This document shows positions 8,487 to 17,744 of a stretch of DNA of 64,000 nt, in pieces; positions within the stretch are counted from its first letter, which is position 1; every line of letters begins with the position of its first letter. This DNA comes from Maribacter huludaoensis (GTDB lineage Bacteria; Bacteroidota; Bacteroidia; Flavobacteriales; Flavobacteriaceae), in the NCBI RefSeq assembly GCF_029350945.1, contig NZ_JARKMS010000002.1, positions 1,045,639 to 1,109,638 of the forward strand, read 5' to 3'. A program made the translations under genes and the position numbers. The notes beneath the pieces are model-generated. The model saw only the letters and a program-made list of their open reading frames with translations, was not told the origin of the DNA and did no database searches.

Positions 8487-9563
8487 TTAGTAAAATTGAT
8501 TTTCAAAAAATTTGAGAGCGCTTTTAGAGACTTGGTTGTGTATTTTTCTACGGTTAACTGTAGCATCATCCTTAAATAGGAAAGGAGCTTCTTTTTCCAA
8601 TACCAATTTAGCTTCGTTCATAAATACATAATGGCCAACTTTACCTGGTAATATTATATGTCTAGATTTTTTGATCATTTTATGATAGTGCCCCGCATTG
8701 GTTTTGACCGGTGCCCTAACGTCATTTTCTGCGCTGATGATCAAAATGGAATCATTGATTTTTGACAATTGATCTTCATATACAAAACCTTGTCCTATGG
8801 CGGGTGCCATTGCTACAAAAGCTGTAATTCTATTATCTTTCAAATGTCTAAAGGTAGTATTGCCTTCCTCAATGATTTTTGGGTTCATATATTTAGATAC
8901 ATCACCAAACTCAGGGGTATTAAATTCGTTTTTACCTTTGTCCGTTTTAGAAAAATTAGATAATGCCTCGTAGTCAATTTCCCCGCCGGCTAGGGCAATG
9001 GTAGTATAACCACCTAAAGAAAACCCGGCAACACCAATTTTTGAAGGGTCAATGATGTTTTTGAATTTGGAGTTATTTAAAATATGATCTAAAGTAAAGC
9101 TGACATCAAGGGGCCTGTCCCAAGCTTTTACAAAATTTTCAGGAATTTTATTGTCGTAAGTATTACCGTAGTGATCAATAGCCGCAACAACATATCCGTT
9201 AGATGCCAACTCGCTTGCTAACCAAGAATGGTTTATTCTATTACCGCCAGTACCATGAGATATTAGAATAAGTGGAAATTTATTAGCTATAAAAGCTGCG
9301 TCTTTTGAAGTAGGGGGTAATTTAAAAGGATAGTCCAAAGTTGCATTTACCTTAGTGGTATCCTTGGTAGGATACCAAATCTCGGTAATTAGCGGCCTAT
9401 TTCTGGTCGCGTCTGTAATTGCTATTTTAGATTGACCTATAGCGTAAGTATGTGTCTTTAAATAAGTTTTGAAAGTTGGTGGTACATCATGGTCATTTTT
9501 ACATGAAAATAGAATTAAGAACGATAGTGCTCCAAAAGCATTTAGTAGTACTTTGTAATCCAT
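8487..9563 (-). CDS. Lipoprotein alpha/beta hydrolase (PAF-acetylhydrolase/dienelactone hydrolase-like)
   Basis: The protein is an alpha/beta-hydrolase of about 358 residues. The nucleophile elbow is GFSLGG, the oxyanion-hole strand reads LISHGTGG, an acidic residue follows in ISAENDVRAP, and a C-terminal histidine lies in GKVGHYVF, giving a complete Ser-Asp-His set. The N-terminus is a lipoprotein signal with lipobox LFSC, so the enzyme should be membrane-anchored and act outside the cytoplasm. I prefer the ATG at 9563 (MDYKVLL) because it gives a normal short signal peptide; an in-frame ATG at 9590 would add nine residues. The likely activity is hydrolysis of a small ester or amide, substrate unknown. 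The gene stands alone, downstream of a Crp-type regulator. Confidence 0.75.
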   Translation of the reverse strand: MDYKVLLNAFGALSFLILFSCKNDHDVPPTFKTYLKTHTYAIGQSKIAITDATRNRPLITEIWYPTKDTTKVNATLDYPFKLPPTSKDAAFIANKFPLILISHGTGGNRINHSWLASELASNGYVVAAIDHYGNTYDNKIPENFVKAWDRPLDVSFTLDHILNNSKFKNIIDPSKIGVAGFSLGGYTTIALAGGEIDYEALSNFSKTDKGKNEFNTPEFGDVSKYMNPKIIEEGNTTFRHLKDNRITAFVAMAPAIGQGFVYEDQLSKINDSILIISAENDVRAPVKTNAGHYHKMIKKSRHIILPGKVGHYVFMNEAKLVLEKEAPFLFKDDATVNRRKIHNQVSKSALKFFENQFY

Positions 9564-9593
9564 TTGTTTTTTTGGTAAAACTATCGTCATTCA

Positions 9594-9626
9594 TTTAAAA
9601 TAAAATTGACTTTTATCAATTTTATT
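9594..9626 (-). terminator. AT-rich terminator hairpin after the Crp/Fnr gene
   Basis: AATAAAATTGA (9599-9609) pairs perfectly with TCAATTTTATT (9616-9626) across a 6-nt loop, with a T-rich run on the minus strand. The stop codon of the regulator gene lies inside the stem. The hairpin separates that gene from the hydrolase. Confidence 0.45.
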
Positions 9627-10194
9627 GTTTTTTGGCTTTTAACCTACTTAGCGTTTCTTGGGTCAATCCAAGATAACTGGCAAGAACCTTGTTCGGCAAC
9701 CTTGCCATCAGTTCATTTTGGTTGCTTCTAAAATCATCATATAAATGTTTGCCGCTCATTGTTATTAGTTGTTCTATTCTTTTAATATTATTGACATAAG
9801 TTGTTTCTAAAACCCTTGTATAGAACAGCCTCCAAGCAGGTATTGTGGCATTTAGTTGTATAAAATCTTTATGTGAAATATAATATAATGAGCTGGTTTC
9901 TACAGCCTGTAAATAAGAAGCACTGATATTTTGCTCTATAAAACTTGGAAAAATGGTAATAAAATTATTTTCCGTTGCAATTTGTCTTGTCCATTCTTGA
10001 CCGTTATCCCTGGTACAAACCACACGAAGACAACCTATCTTAACAAAGAATAGTTTTTTACTGATTTTATTTTGTGGAATTATGATCTCATTTTTTGTTG
10101 CTTCAAAATAATGAAAACAATTTGTTACAGCATCTAAATGCTCTTTAGGTAAAGTTGTATTTTTCTCTATATATTTTTTAAAATAGTCTAACAT
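9622..10194 (-). CDS. Crp/Fnr-family transcriptional regulator
   Basis: This 190-residue protein has an N-terminal cyclic-nucleotide-binding-like beta-roll (~10-115) and a C-terminal helix-turn-helix (~150-190) that includes NKVLASYLGLTQETLSRLK, the recognition region typical of short Bacteroidota Crp-like regulators. The usual Arg/Glu cAMP-binding cassette is not evident, so the effector is probably not cAMP. The family commonly controls single neighbouring genes or metabolic responses. The gene runs in the same direction as the hydrolase downstream but is separated from it by a hairpin. The target is unknown. Confidence 0.85.
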   Translation of the reverse strand: MLDYFKKYIEKNTTLPKEHLDAVTNCFHYFEATKNEIIIPQNKISKKLFFVKIGCLRVVCTRDNGQEWTRQIATENNFITIFPSFIEQNISASYLQAVETSSLYYISHKDFIQLNATIPAWRLFYTRVLETTYVNNIKRIEQLITMSGKHLYDDFRSNQNELMARLPNKVLASYLGLTQETLSRLKAKKQ

Positions 10195-10293
10195 TAGGTA
10201 TGTTTTTACTATAACTTACTTTTTATCTTTCATCTCATTTGTAAGTTAGTAAATGTCATTGGTTACAAATACGGTAATTTTTTAGAATTCGTA

Positions 10294-11145
10294 TTACTCT
10301 TTGGATATATCCAAACGCTTAAAATCTGTACTTTTAGTTTCAAGGTAAGTCCAAATTTCTGACATATTTCTTGAATTGGATAAATCATTAAAATCAGGTT
10401 GCGAAAGACAATAGGTTAGAAAGCCGTTTACGTTAGATTCTGGAATGTTAAATTGTTCCGCTATCGTTTGCTTTGAAAATTTATAAATGATTTCTTTTTC
10501 TAAAGCCATGTTTTCATCACGCTTTACCATTTCTTCAAGTGACTTGGTTCTGCCAGAGAACCTATTCATGATTTTATGGGTGTTGACCTTTACAGTCAAA
10601 CCTACGTAACTCAATATCTCGTTCAATTTACCATACTCATCCATTGTTTGTAGACTAACATATTTTCCTCTATCAGCTTCTTGTAACAGCCTTTCGCTTT
10701 GGGTCATTTTGGTTACATCTGCATTTTGTAGTCCCAAAGAATAGGATGTTACGGTTGGTTCTAAATGCAATCTATCTATATCTCTGTCAATATCTCCGGT
10801 TAAATTATAGGGCGTAACTGTAACTTCATTTAGATCAATAATATTATCAATGAGTTGAATAGTTATCATGCTACTATTCATGTGAGATTTGCTAATTACT
10901 ATATCTTTTGGTAGGTATTGCACTGCACGAATGCGAAGCGAGTCTTTTAATTTAACCTCAATCGAGAATAACCCCAAAGAATCTGTAATGGTAGATTTCT
11001 TAGAATTAAGATTAACGACCAGCACGTTAGATATATCATTTTTACTACTTGTAACTTTACCCTTTAATAGTATGGCATCATCTTGACCAAACCCTAAAAA
11101 CGAGGTTAGTACGGCTGCAAATAAAAATATATAATGTTTTGGCAA
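10294..11145 (-). CDS. Exported carboxypeptidase-regulatory-like domain protein
   Basis: The 283-residue protein has a cleavable signal peptide (about 20 residues, ending FLGFGQ). A CarboxypepD_reg-like beta-sandwich follows at ~25-100, with LLKGKVTSSKNDISNVLVVN, an ITDSLGLFSIEV strand pair and KDSLRIRAVQY. This is the plug-preceding fold found at the N-terminus of SusC/TonB receptors, but no beta-barrel follows. The C-terminal ~150 residues are helical and contain an LEEMVKRDENMA stretch. Stand-alone proteins of this type are common in Flavobacteriia and have no assigned function. No operon partner is close. Confidence 0.7.
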   Translation of the reverse strand: MPKHYIFLFAAVLTSFLGFGQDDAILLKGKVTSSKNDISNVLVVNLNSKKSTITDSLGLFSIEVKLKDSLRIRAVQYLPKDIVISKSHMNSSMITIQLIDNIIDLNEVTVTPYNLTGDIDRDIDRLHLEPTVTSYSLGLQNADVTKMTQSERLLQEADRGKYVSLQTMDEYGKLNEILSYVGLTVKVNTHKIMNRFSGRTKSLEEMVKRDENMALEKEIIYKFSKQTIAEQFNIPESNVNGFLTYCLSQPDFNDLSNSRNMSEIWTYLETKSTDFKRLDISKE

Positions 11146-11329
11146 TGGCTGTGTTTGTGCTAAAAATACTACGCCGTTATTTAAAAATTTAAAAATTTAA
11201 GTTAAAATAGGAATACGTGATTTTAAATCTTTAATAGCTTATGATACTGATATTAAAGGGTTTGTTCATACAAGACTAGTCTTGTCCTACACGATAAATT
11301 GTTGCCTTGTGCTATATCAACAGTTGGTA

Positions 11330-11956
11330 CTATAGTTTTTTCAACAACATTATATGGGAGATGAACACTATGGGAACAATGCAAGTAGGTAACATGCTAT
11401 ATGGAAATTCTAAAAGTGCAATATTAGGTTGTTCAAAGGCAAATTGCTGAATAGGTAAGGGGGCAGATAATATGGCAATGATAACGATGCTGGAAAGAAA
11501 TAAGATCCCAATTATATTCCAAGTTTTAAAATACCTTTTGCTGATATCCTTTTTTTTTAGAAATCGATACAGCACTAATGCCAACGCTGATATTCCTATT
11601 AAAATATCAAAATTATACCCTGAAAAAGTCATTATTTTAGGAATTTGTGCATCTAGGAAAAGTTGGTACAAGCATAGTTCTACCGGAATTCTTATCATAT
11701 GAATGCCTAGTAGATAGTCTGTGTTCAGTTTTTCTGTTGCCAATTTGCTTACACAAAAAACGGTAGTTATAATAGTGCCGACAATTGCCAATGGAAATAA
11801 CAACGGGGTATTTTTAAATACTTCGGTAAATGATAAAAAACCTATTATTAGTTGCCAAAAAAAGATGATAAAAACTACTTGCTTATTTTTTCCCGTTCCT
11901 CTGTATAATAAGAACAAGGTCAACAGCGTAAGTATTATAAATGTGGTCTGTAGCAT
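11330..11956 (-). CDS. Hypothetical multi-spanning membrane protein
   Basis: The 208-residue protein is almost entirely hydrophobic, with about six or seven predicted transmembrane segments separated by short loops (for example GTGKNKQ near residue 21 and KKKDISKRYFK near 140). There is no catalytic motif and I recognise no family. It begins 4 bp after the stop of the DUF1569 gene and is very probably translated from the same message. A possible functional link with that DinB-like protein rests on gene order alone. Confidence 0.65.
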   Translation of the reverse strand: MLQTTFIILTLLTLFLLYRGTGKNKQVVFIIFFWQLIIGFLSFTEVFKNTPLLFPLAIVGTIITTVFCVSKLATEKLNTDYLLGIHMIRIPVELCLYQLFLDAQIPKIMTFSGYNFDILIGISALALVLYRFLKKKDISKRYFKTWNIIGILFLSSIVIIAILSAPLPIQQFAFEQPNIALLEFPYSMLPTCIVPIVFISHIMLLKKL

Positions 11957-11960
11957 ATAG

Positions 11961-12404
11961 TTACCTATTAAATTGTCTTAAGTGATGATCCGTATGTTTG
12001 TATACGAATATGCCAATTTCATCATAAGTCATTTCTCCGAAGAATGGATGGGTGAGGGGAGAATTTTCAAAATTGGTATAGTTATTTAATAAATTGATCC
12101 ATTTGGCTTTTTCATTCTCAAAATCACCCGTACCGGTTATCTTGAATGCCGGATGTGTAGGTTGATTTTTCTTCATTTGCTTTTCGTTCCGTACTATACC
12201 TTTTAAAGCCGTACTACCAAACAACCTGCCTATGAACAAGCGCTTGTATTTCTTTTTACCTTGAAACAATTCTTCGCTCAATGTGCAATGTTTCAACATT
12301 TGGTAGGTATTCATTTTGCCCCATTGCGCATGGTCTTTTTCTTGCAATTTATTTATGCGCTCTATTAATTCAGAGTTGGTCTGCTTATGGAATATATTTT
12401 TCAT
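11961..12404 (-). CDS. DUF1569 (DinB-like) protein
   Basis: This 147-residue protein matches the DUF1569 group of the DinB/YfiT four-helix-bundle superfamily. It has WGKMNTYQMLKHC near residue 32, a TGTGDFENEKAKW region, and the closing HTDHHLRQF motif, whose histidines are the likely metal ligands together with the first motif's His. Members may act as metal-dependent thiol or hydrolase-like enzymes, but functions are largely unknown. It is followed within 4 bp by a hypothetical membrane protein gene. Upstream lies a second Crp-type regulator gene on the same strand, which could control the pair (inference). Confidence 0.75.
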   Translation of the reverse strand: MKNIFHKQTNSELIERINKLQEKDHAQWGKMNTYQMLKHCTLSEELFQGKKKYKRLFIGRLFGSTALKGIVRNEKQMKKNQPTHPAFKITGTGDFENEKAKWINLLNNYTNFENSPLTHPFFGEMTYDEIGIFVYKHTDHHLRQFNR

Positions 12405-12474
12405 AATCCGGTAGATTAAAAATTGATGAATATTTGTTTAACTATTACGTCAAATATATTCTTGATTTTCAACT

Positions 12475-12494
12475 AAAAAGTTGCCTTATGGCAA
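12475..12494 (-). terminator. Short terminator after the second Crp/Fnr gene
   Basis: On the minus strand TTGCC-ATAA-GGCAA is followed by CTTTTT, 10 bp after the stop of the regulator gene. The stem is only 5-6 bp, so efficiency may be modest. Confidence 0.4.
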
Positions 12495-12503
12495 AAACGG
12501 ATT

Positions 12504-13082
12504 TTATGATGTGATTTCTTTGCGAATACGGCTCAAGGAATATTTGGTAATACCCAAATAGGTGGCTATATGCTGTAGAGAAACGTTTTTAATTATATGT
12601 GGTTTCTCTTGTAGTAAACGTAAATAGCGTTCTTTTGCTTCATCTGCTATAAACGATACGCGTTCATTTTTAAGGCTAAAATAAGAACTGACTAGTTTTT
12701 TCCGACCTTGTTCCCTAAACGGCTCTATGCTATGAAATAGTTCTTGAAAGGTCTCAAAATCTAATTGCCAACAATTAATATCCGTCAAGGCCTGTATATT
12801 CTCTCTTGTGGGATTGCGAAGAAAAAACGACGACCAGTCTATTGCAATTTCTCCTTGACCATAAAAGTTGGTAGTAATATCATTTCCTTTCGTGTCATTT
12901 ACAAAAGAACGGGCAAAGCCACTTTCAATGAACCAATAATGGTTTTCAATTTTACCTTCTTTTAACAGATATTCATTTTTTGAAAAGCTTACTTTTTTAA
13001 ATTTTGGAATAATTATATCTAGCTGGCTTTTTGTAAATGTAGCGGTGGAAAATATGTTATTTAAAAAGTGCTTGGTTTGCAT
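12504..13082 (-). CDS. Crp/Fnr-family transcriptional regulator
   Basis: From the ATG at 13082 (MQTKHFLNN) the protein is 192 residues; a TTG further upstream would add twelve residues with no support. It has a cyclic-nucleotide-binding beta-roll (~20-120), including LKEGKIENHYWFIESG and a GQGEIAIDW turn, and a C-terminal helix-turn-helix with LQHIATYLGITKYSLSRIRK. Its similarity to the regulator at 9622-10194 is of the family kind, not a recent copy. The effector is unknown. The DUF1569 gene and the following membrane protein gene lie downstream on the same strand and are possible targets. Confidence 0.85.
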   Translation of the reverse strand: MQTKHFLNNIFSTATFTKSQLDIIIPKFKKVSFSKNEYLLKEGKIENHYWFIESGFARSFVNDTKGNDITTNFYGQGEIAIDWSSFFLRNPTRENIQALTDINCWQLDFETFQELFHSIEPFREQGRKKLVSSYFSLKNERVSFIADEAKERYLRLLQEKPHIIKNVSLQHIATYLGITKYSLSRIRKEITS

Positions 13083-13301
13083 TTTAAGTTTGTTTTCAAT
13101 GACCCTGCCGGAGTACAATTTTCAGTATCTAAGCTAAGGATAAAATAATACTCATTAGTTATCTTTTAGTTATTAATCTTAATAAGAAATTCTCTTATAG
13201 TTCATTGAACTAAACAGGCACAGCCATAGGCATAAATGAAAATTTCAAATAAGTATTAAAATAGAAGACAATAGATTATTTTGAAAACTAGTACTACTGG
13301 T

Positions 13302-14399
13302 CTAAAGTTTACTTTTCCATTGCTTGTAAAAGTCTTCAATTATTAATTTATCATCTGCGGACAATTCTTGTGACTTTAAAAAGTAATATACCCTACGGGC
13401 TATTAGAAAATTATCTGTTTTTAAAAGCGTGGTTAATTGTGAAGTGGTTTTGCTCGTAATTAAATTCTTTTCATTTAAAATACTTAAATAGAGATCAATT
13501 TCTTGATAGCTGAATTCAGATATCAAAGAATTTATTTTATTGATAAAGGCAGTATTTACTTTTTGGTCAGTGTGTAAAATATCGGTTAAGTATAAAATCC
13601 TATTTGCAGAGTTGGCTATAGGTAATAATTGTTCGGCACTGTATTGGTATATATTGCCTGGAGCACTATTCCAGTATCGCATACTGGCTCTCAATAGTTC
13701 AGGATTATTTCTTATTGCGTTTAAAATGGCAGTGACCGTATTATCTGAAAACTCTTTTTTTCTAGTTAATTGTTCAAGTGCAAAGAGCTGATAATCCTCT
13801 TTACTTAAAAAAGATAACAATTGCTTGGTGGAATACGAGTTTCCGGTAATATCTCTAATGTGCCGTTTTACATCTCCGTGAGCCCAATGCCATAGGGAAT
13901 AGCAGGTCCAGACCGCTCCTTTTACATAAGCCGATTTTTCTAGCAAAATGGTTTCACCGGACATTGCATCTACACCTTCACTGCCTACCGTTCCTACAAT
14001 TTCATCTTTATAAACGTCTTTTAGAGCAGAATTTTCATTCTTTAATATTCTATGTAATTTTTTGTAATCATCTTCGGTAAAACTTTCGCCTTCAGATTTT
14101 TCCAGAGCTACATCATCAGGTAGCACAAGTTTGCTAAAGCGTCCCAGTTCATCCCAATAAATGCGAACTACGTCTATTCTACATTGATTATCGCCACAAA
14201 CTACAGATTCTACATCCATGTAAAACTCATGTGGTAATGCTTCTTCATTGGTTATTTCTACCAATGTGCAAGCAACAGGTTCAGTAAAACTGATGCCTTT
14301 ATGAATAACATGTAATGCATGTTTGATCTCATCTGTAGAAATATTGTTGACCCATAGAAAAAGGCAAAAAAATGTGGCGAAATAGATGATGTGCTTCAT
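13302..14399 (-). CDS. Exported protein of unknown function with FMN-binding-like motif, partner of FAD oxidoreductase
   Basis: This 365-residue protein begins with a hydrophobic signal segment (residues 1-20). Residues ~25-150 are mixed alpha/beta, with CGDNQCRIDVVRIYWDE and, at 143-150, VDAMSGET, which resembles the VDAxSGAT motif of FMN-binding (NqrC/RnfG-type) domains. The second Thr that would carry covalent FMN is not at the expected place. Residues ~185-365 form repeated amphipathic helices, possibly HEAT-like. The start lies 14 bp after the stop of the secreted FAD oxidoreductase gene, so the two are probably co-transcribed and may work as an extracytoplasmic redox pair. The FMN resemblance is weak and the function is unproven. 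Confidence 0.6.
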   Translation of the reverse strand: MKHIIYFATFFCLFLWVNNISTDEIKHALHVIHKGISFTEPVACTLVEITNEEALPHEFYMDVESVVCGDNQCRIDVVRIYWDELGRFSKLVLPDDVALEKSEGESFTEDDYKKLHRILKNENSALKDVYKDEIVGTVGSEGVDAMSGETILLEKSAYVKGAVWTCYSLWHWAHGDVKRHIRDITGNSYSTKQLLSFLSKEDYQLFALEQLTRKKEFSDNTVTAILNAIRNNPELLRASMRYWNSAPGNIYQYSAEQLLPIANSANRILYLTDILHTDQKVNTAFINKINSLISEFSYQEIDLYLSILNEKNLITSKTTSQLTTLLKTDNFLIARRVYYFLKSQELSADDKLIIEDFYKQWKSKL

Positions 14400-14413
14400 A
14401 TGTTATATCCAAG

Positions 14414-16369
14414 TTAACTATAACATCTTACTTCAAATAATTTGGCATGATCTGCGCCATAGGTACTTTTTAAATTTATACGGACCGCTGTGGTCTCTAT
14501 GGTTTCAAAATTGAATTTGATCAAGCGGGTTCTGTTTTTATCTATACTACCTATTTTAACCCAATTACCATCTATACGAGCTTCTATATCCAAGGATTGT
14601 AGTAGTTCCTTTGGAACCTTAGTGGTATACACATCATTTTCTAAGCTATCTCTACGTAGCATTAAATTTCGTTTTACATTGGTATCACATTTTAACTCAA
14701 GCTGTGAGATATTTATACGGTCATCCCATTCAATTTGAACATGCGCAGGTAGTCCGTCAGATTGCCAGTGATGTGGTTTGTCATTGTAGTCTCTGGACCA
14801 ACCATCGTTCAATAGTTGTGCATTGCCAGAAGATGTACTAGAGCCAAATATCAATGCTGCTCGTTTAACCAAATCTGTGCTGTCATTTGCAGGTCTGTTG
14901 GGAATAAATGCATCGTCCCTTATCAATTGCTCTTGTAAATCGTTAATATGTGCGTTACCTAAAATACGCGGTAGCACCTTCTTTTTTACACACAAGGCAG
15001 CCGCAGTGCCTACTGCTTGCCCTTCAAGCGCACATGTAGCCATAATTCGCGAAGAGGACAAGGCTATATGAGTCTGACTAATATTTCTGCCGGCAAATAA
15101 CAGATTTGGAACATTTTTAGAATATAGGGAACGAAATGGTATTTGGTACGGCTCTTCAAAATCTTCATGAAAGTAACTGGGCGGTTCTTTAAGATTTTCA
15201 ATTCCGCCAGGGTTGTGTTCATCCAAGGACCAACCGCCAAAGGCCACTGCATCTTTAAACTGTTTGTTCTTCAACAAATCTGGTTCGCTAAGGATATAAT
15301 CACCAATAAACCTGCGGCTTTCTCTTTTGCCGGGTAATGAAGAAACCCAATCTAAAGCATAGTTTTCTGTTTCAGGGAATTTACCTGAGTTTTTCATATA
15401 GTCCCAAACCCCATAGGCATATCCTAAAAGTTTATGTTTGTTATCTTCAAATTCACCAATTATATCTTCATCACTACCTACCTCTACCCACCAAAAACCT
15501 AGTTCAAAAGGTTTTAACTGTCTTCCTTTATGAGATTTTTCCGCGTCATATTTAAGGGTGAAATGTGGCGGTTCAAAAGGCATAGGTCTACCCATGTCTT
15601 TTGAACCCAATAGTACGGTAGAGCCCATTTGCCAGCCATCTGCCTCTTTGGGTGCATATTTCTCGTTAAATTCAGAAGAGGCTTCTCTTCCGGTTCTATA
15701 TAGTGCACCGGCGGTAGCACCTAGTAGGCCGTCACCAGAGCAGTCTATGAAAATTTCTGCTTCAATGGTAAATTCTGTTTCAGTGGTCAATTGCCAGCAA
15801 TATGCGGCTTTAATTTTACCATCCTCTGACATTACGGACCTAATTGCCGTGGTATTCAATTTAAGATGAAGGTTTTCTTCTTTGGTAATAAAGTCGTAAA
15901 GAATATGGTCCCAAACAGGGTAGGAGTCTTGTGGGTTATGAAAGCGATTGTGTAAAAGTATCTCCTCTATGATACCGGTTTCCCTTTCTGGCAAACCGTT
16001 TCTTAAGTGATTTACTCCGTTAAGGTGAACACGGATTTCGCTTGAAGAATTACCGCCCAATACGGGGCGATCTTGAATTAAAACTACCTTAGAACCGTTT
16101 CTTGCAGCTGCTATTGCGGCACACATGCCTGCAGCTCCACCACCTATTACGGCAACATCATAAGTTTCCGTTTTACGTCTGTCCGGTCTTGGCTTTTTGC
16201 CCGTGCCCATTTGGTGCCATTGATTGGGGTCTGTATTTCCAAATGGTTTTTCTGTTGAAGTACCTGTACTATTTACTTTTTCCGATTCGTTGGAATATCC
16301 GGTCAGCGGTATAACACTTGCACCTAGGGTTGCTTTTACAGATTTTTCAAAAAACTTTCTTCTTTTCAT
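14414..16369 (-). CDS. Exported FAD-dependent oxidoreductase
   Basis: The 651-residue protein opens with a twin-arginine-type signal (RRKFFEKS, then a short hydrophobic stretch). The end of the signal reads LTGYS where many relatives would have a lipobox LTGCS, so lipid anchoring seems lost by a one-base change. A Rossmann FAD motif VIGGGAAGMCAA lies near residue 75. The body matches the FAD_oxidored family (NSSSEIRVHL, FIDCSGDGLLGATAGA, LFAGRNIS, ALEGQAVGTAAAL). The last ~140 residues form a beta-rich module resembling an F5/8-type sugar-binding domain. Such enzymes are often linked to carbohydrate oxidation; the substrate is unknown. The next gene downstream (14 bp) encodes an exported protein of unknown function. 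Confidence 0.8.
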   Translation of the reverse strand: MKRRKFFEKSVKATLGASVIPLTGYSNESEKVNSTGTSTEKPFGNTDPNQWHQMGTGKKPRPDRRKTETYDVAVIGGGAAGMCAAIAAARNGSKVVLIQDRPVLGGNSSSEIRVHLNGVNHLRNGLPERETGIIEEILLHNRFHNPQDSYPVWDHILYDFITKEENLHLKLNTTAIRSVMSEDGKIKAAYCWQLTTETEFTIEAEIFIDCSGDGLLGATAGALYRTGREASSEFNEKYAPKEADGWQMGSTVLLGSKDMGRPMPFEPPHFTLKYDAEKSHKGRQLKPFELGFWWVEVGSDEDIIGEFEDNKHKLLGYAYGVWDYMKNSGKFPETENYALDWVSSLPGKRESRRFIGDYILSEPDLLKNKQFKDAVAFGGWSLDEHNPGGIENLKEPPSYFHEDFEEPYQIPFRSLYSKNVPNLLFAGRNISQTHIALSSSRIMATCALEGQAVGTAAALCVKKKVLPRILGNAHINDLQEQLIRDDAFIPNRPANDSTDLVKRAALIFGSSTSSGNAQLLNDGWSRDYNDKPHHWQSDGLPAHVQIEWDDRINISQLELKCDTNVKRNLMLRRDSLENDVYTTKVPKELLQSLDIEARIDGNWVKIGSIDKNRTRLIKFNFETIETTAVRINLKSTYGADHAKLFEVRCYS

Positions 16370-16812
16370 TTTGAGTCAATAGGTTGAGTTGATTGTTAGT
16401 TGTTCGGTATATTTTATGAACTGTGGTTGAAAAAATATTTGGACCAATAATTAAAAAAATATTGATTTAAATAAATTGATAGGATTTCTTTTTTGTAAAA
16501 TCTTAACTAGAATAATAGTTAAGCACACATTCTTTCTATATAATCCGTAGTAGTAATAATAAGAAATTTTAAATTTTCTTTTAAGGAGGGAAATTGAATT
16601 ACCGTACTTGTCTAGTTTTTTATCAGAAATTTTAGCTGAATTTTTAATTTAGAATCATGTAAAACCAAGTTACAGTTGTTTTGGTTGATGTGAATTCACA
16701 AAAAACTAGTGTTAATTATTAAGATTTGGTAAAATAGTTAGAGTGTTATTTGTAAAACTGCAGGTTTGTAAGAAGGTATATGAATAATAAATGAATTGTA
16801 AGATTTAAATAT
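16370..16812. other. Intergenic region without recognisable gene
   Basis: This AT-rich stretch of 443 bp lies between the FAD oxidoreductase gene and the epimerase-like gene, both on the minus strand. It should hold the promoter of the oxidoreductase operon, but I found no clean TAnnTTTG box on the minus strand, no strong hairpin and no plausible short coding frame. Confidence 0.5.
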
Positions 16813-17736
16813 CTATAATTCATTCTTTATTCTCTCGATACCTTCACGATAGGTGGTAACCTTAAAATCTGGAAATCTATTTTTAAACTTGGTAGAAATA
16901 AAAATATTATGATGTCTATACCTAGGCAGTAATTCCTGTAATTCTTTAAGTTGCGAATTAAAGAGACCGCCAATTGTAAATGCACTTTTTGGAACAACGG
17001 AGTATTTAAACGACTTTCCAAAAATTTCGGATGCCATAGCTATAAATTCCTTGTAGGTTGGTCTGGCATCATCACATGGCAAGTGCCAAGTTTGGTTATA
17101 TGTATCTGGGGAGTTACCGATCAAAGCCATGGCCTTACTCGCATCCGGAGTCCAAATTAATGTTCTTAAAGTATTGTCTTTTATAAATACCTTAAGTTTC
17201 TTCTCATTTTTAATATTGTTAAAAATGATTTCGTTGGTTATACTCTGGGTTTTACCGGGACCATAAAATTCTGGAGCTCTACAGATAACAGCTTCTAACT
17301 GGCCTGATTTTATTTCTGCCAAAAGCATATTGGCAATTTCTGCCCTTACTTTTCCTTTTGGTCCAACAGGTGCAAATTTACTTTCTTCGGTTAAAGGAGT
17401 ATCGTTCTGTGCATACATATAGGTATTATCAAAGAAGACTAGTTTTACTTGGTGCTTCTTGCATGCATCTATTACATTATGCATCATTGTAGAAAATTGG
17501 TCTACCCACATTTTGGTATTCATGGGCAGACCAACTGTTAGATATGTAATTTCACTCCCTTTTACGGCTTCTTCGGTTTCTTTTTTGAGAAGTAAATTAG
17601 CTGAAAAAAGTACGTCGGTATTATTAACCTTTTTAGGGTTTCTACTGACAAGCCTTATGTTAGAAGTGTACTTTTTGTTAAGTTCTTTTGCTAATTCAAT
17701 TCCTATTTGACCATTGGCGCCAAGTATAGTGTGCAT
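16813..17736 (-). CDS. NAD(P)-binding epimerase/dehydratase-like protein
   Basis: From the ATG at 17736 the protein (307 residues) starts MHTILGANGQIGIE, a Rossmann GxxGxxG dinucleotide-binding motif placed directly at the N-terminus as is usual for atypical/extended SDR proteins. A TTG further upstream would run into the preceding gene and adds residues before the strand, so I reject it. Other features are FFDNTYMYA (a Tyr in the active-site region), an EAVICRAPEFYGPG strand and WHLPCDDARPTYKEF. Members are nucleoside-sugar epimerase-like or NmrA-like enzymes of unknown substrate. It lies 8 bp after the DUF2147 gene and is probably co-transcribed. Confidence 0.75.
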   Translation of the reverse strand: MHTILGANGQIGIELAKELNKKYTSNIRLVSRNPKKVNNTDVLFSANLLLKKETEEAVKGSEITYLTVGLPMNTKMWVDQFSTMMHNVIDACKKHQVKLVFFDNTYMYAQNDTPLTEESKFAPVGPKGKVRAEIANMLLAEIKSGQLEAVICRAPEFYGPGKTQSITNEIIFNNIKNEKKLKVFIKDNTLRTLIWTPDASKAMALIGNSPDTYNQTWHLPCDDARPTYKEFIAMASEIFGKSFKYSVVPKSAFTIGGLFNSQLKELQELLPRYRHHNIFISTKFKNRFPDFKVTTYREGIERIKNEL

Positions 17737-17744
17737 AAACCTTG

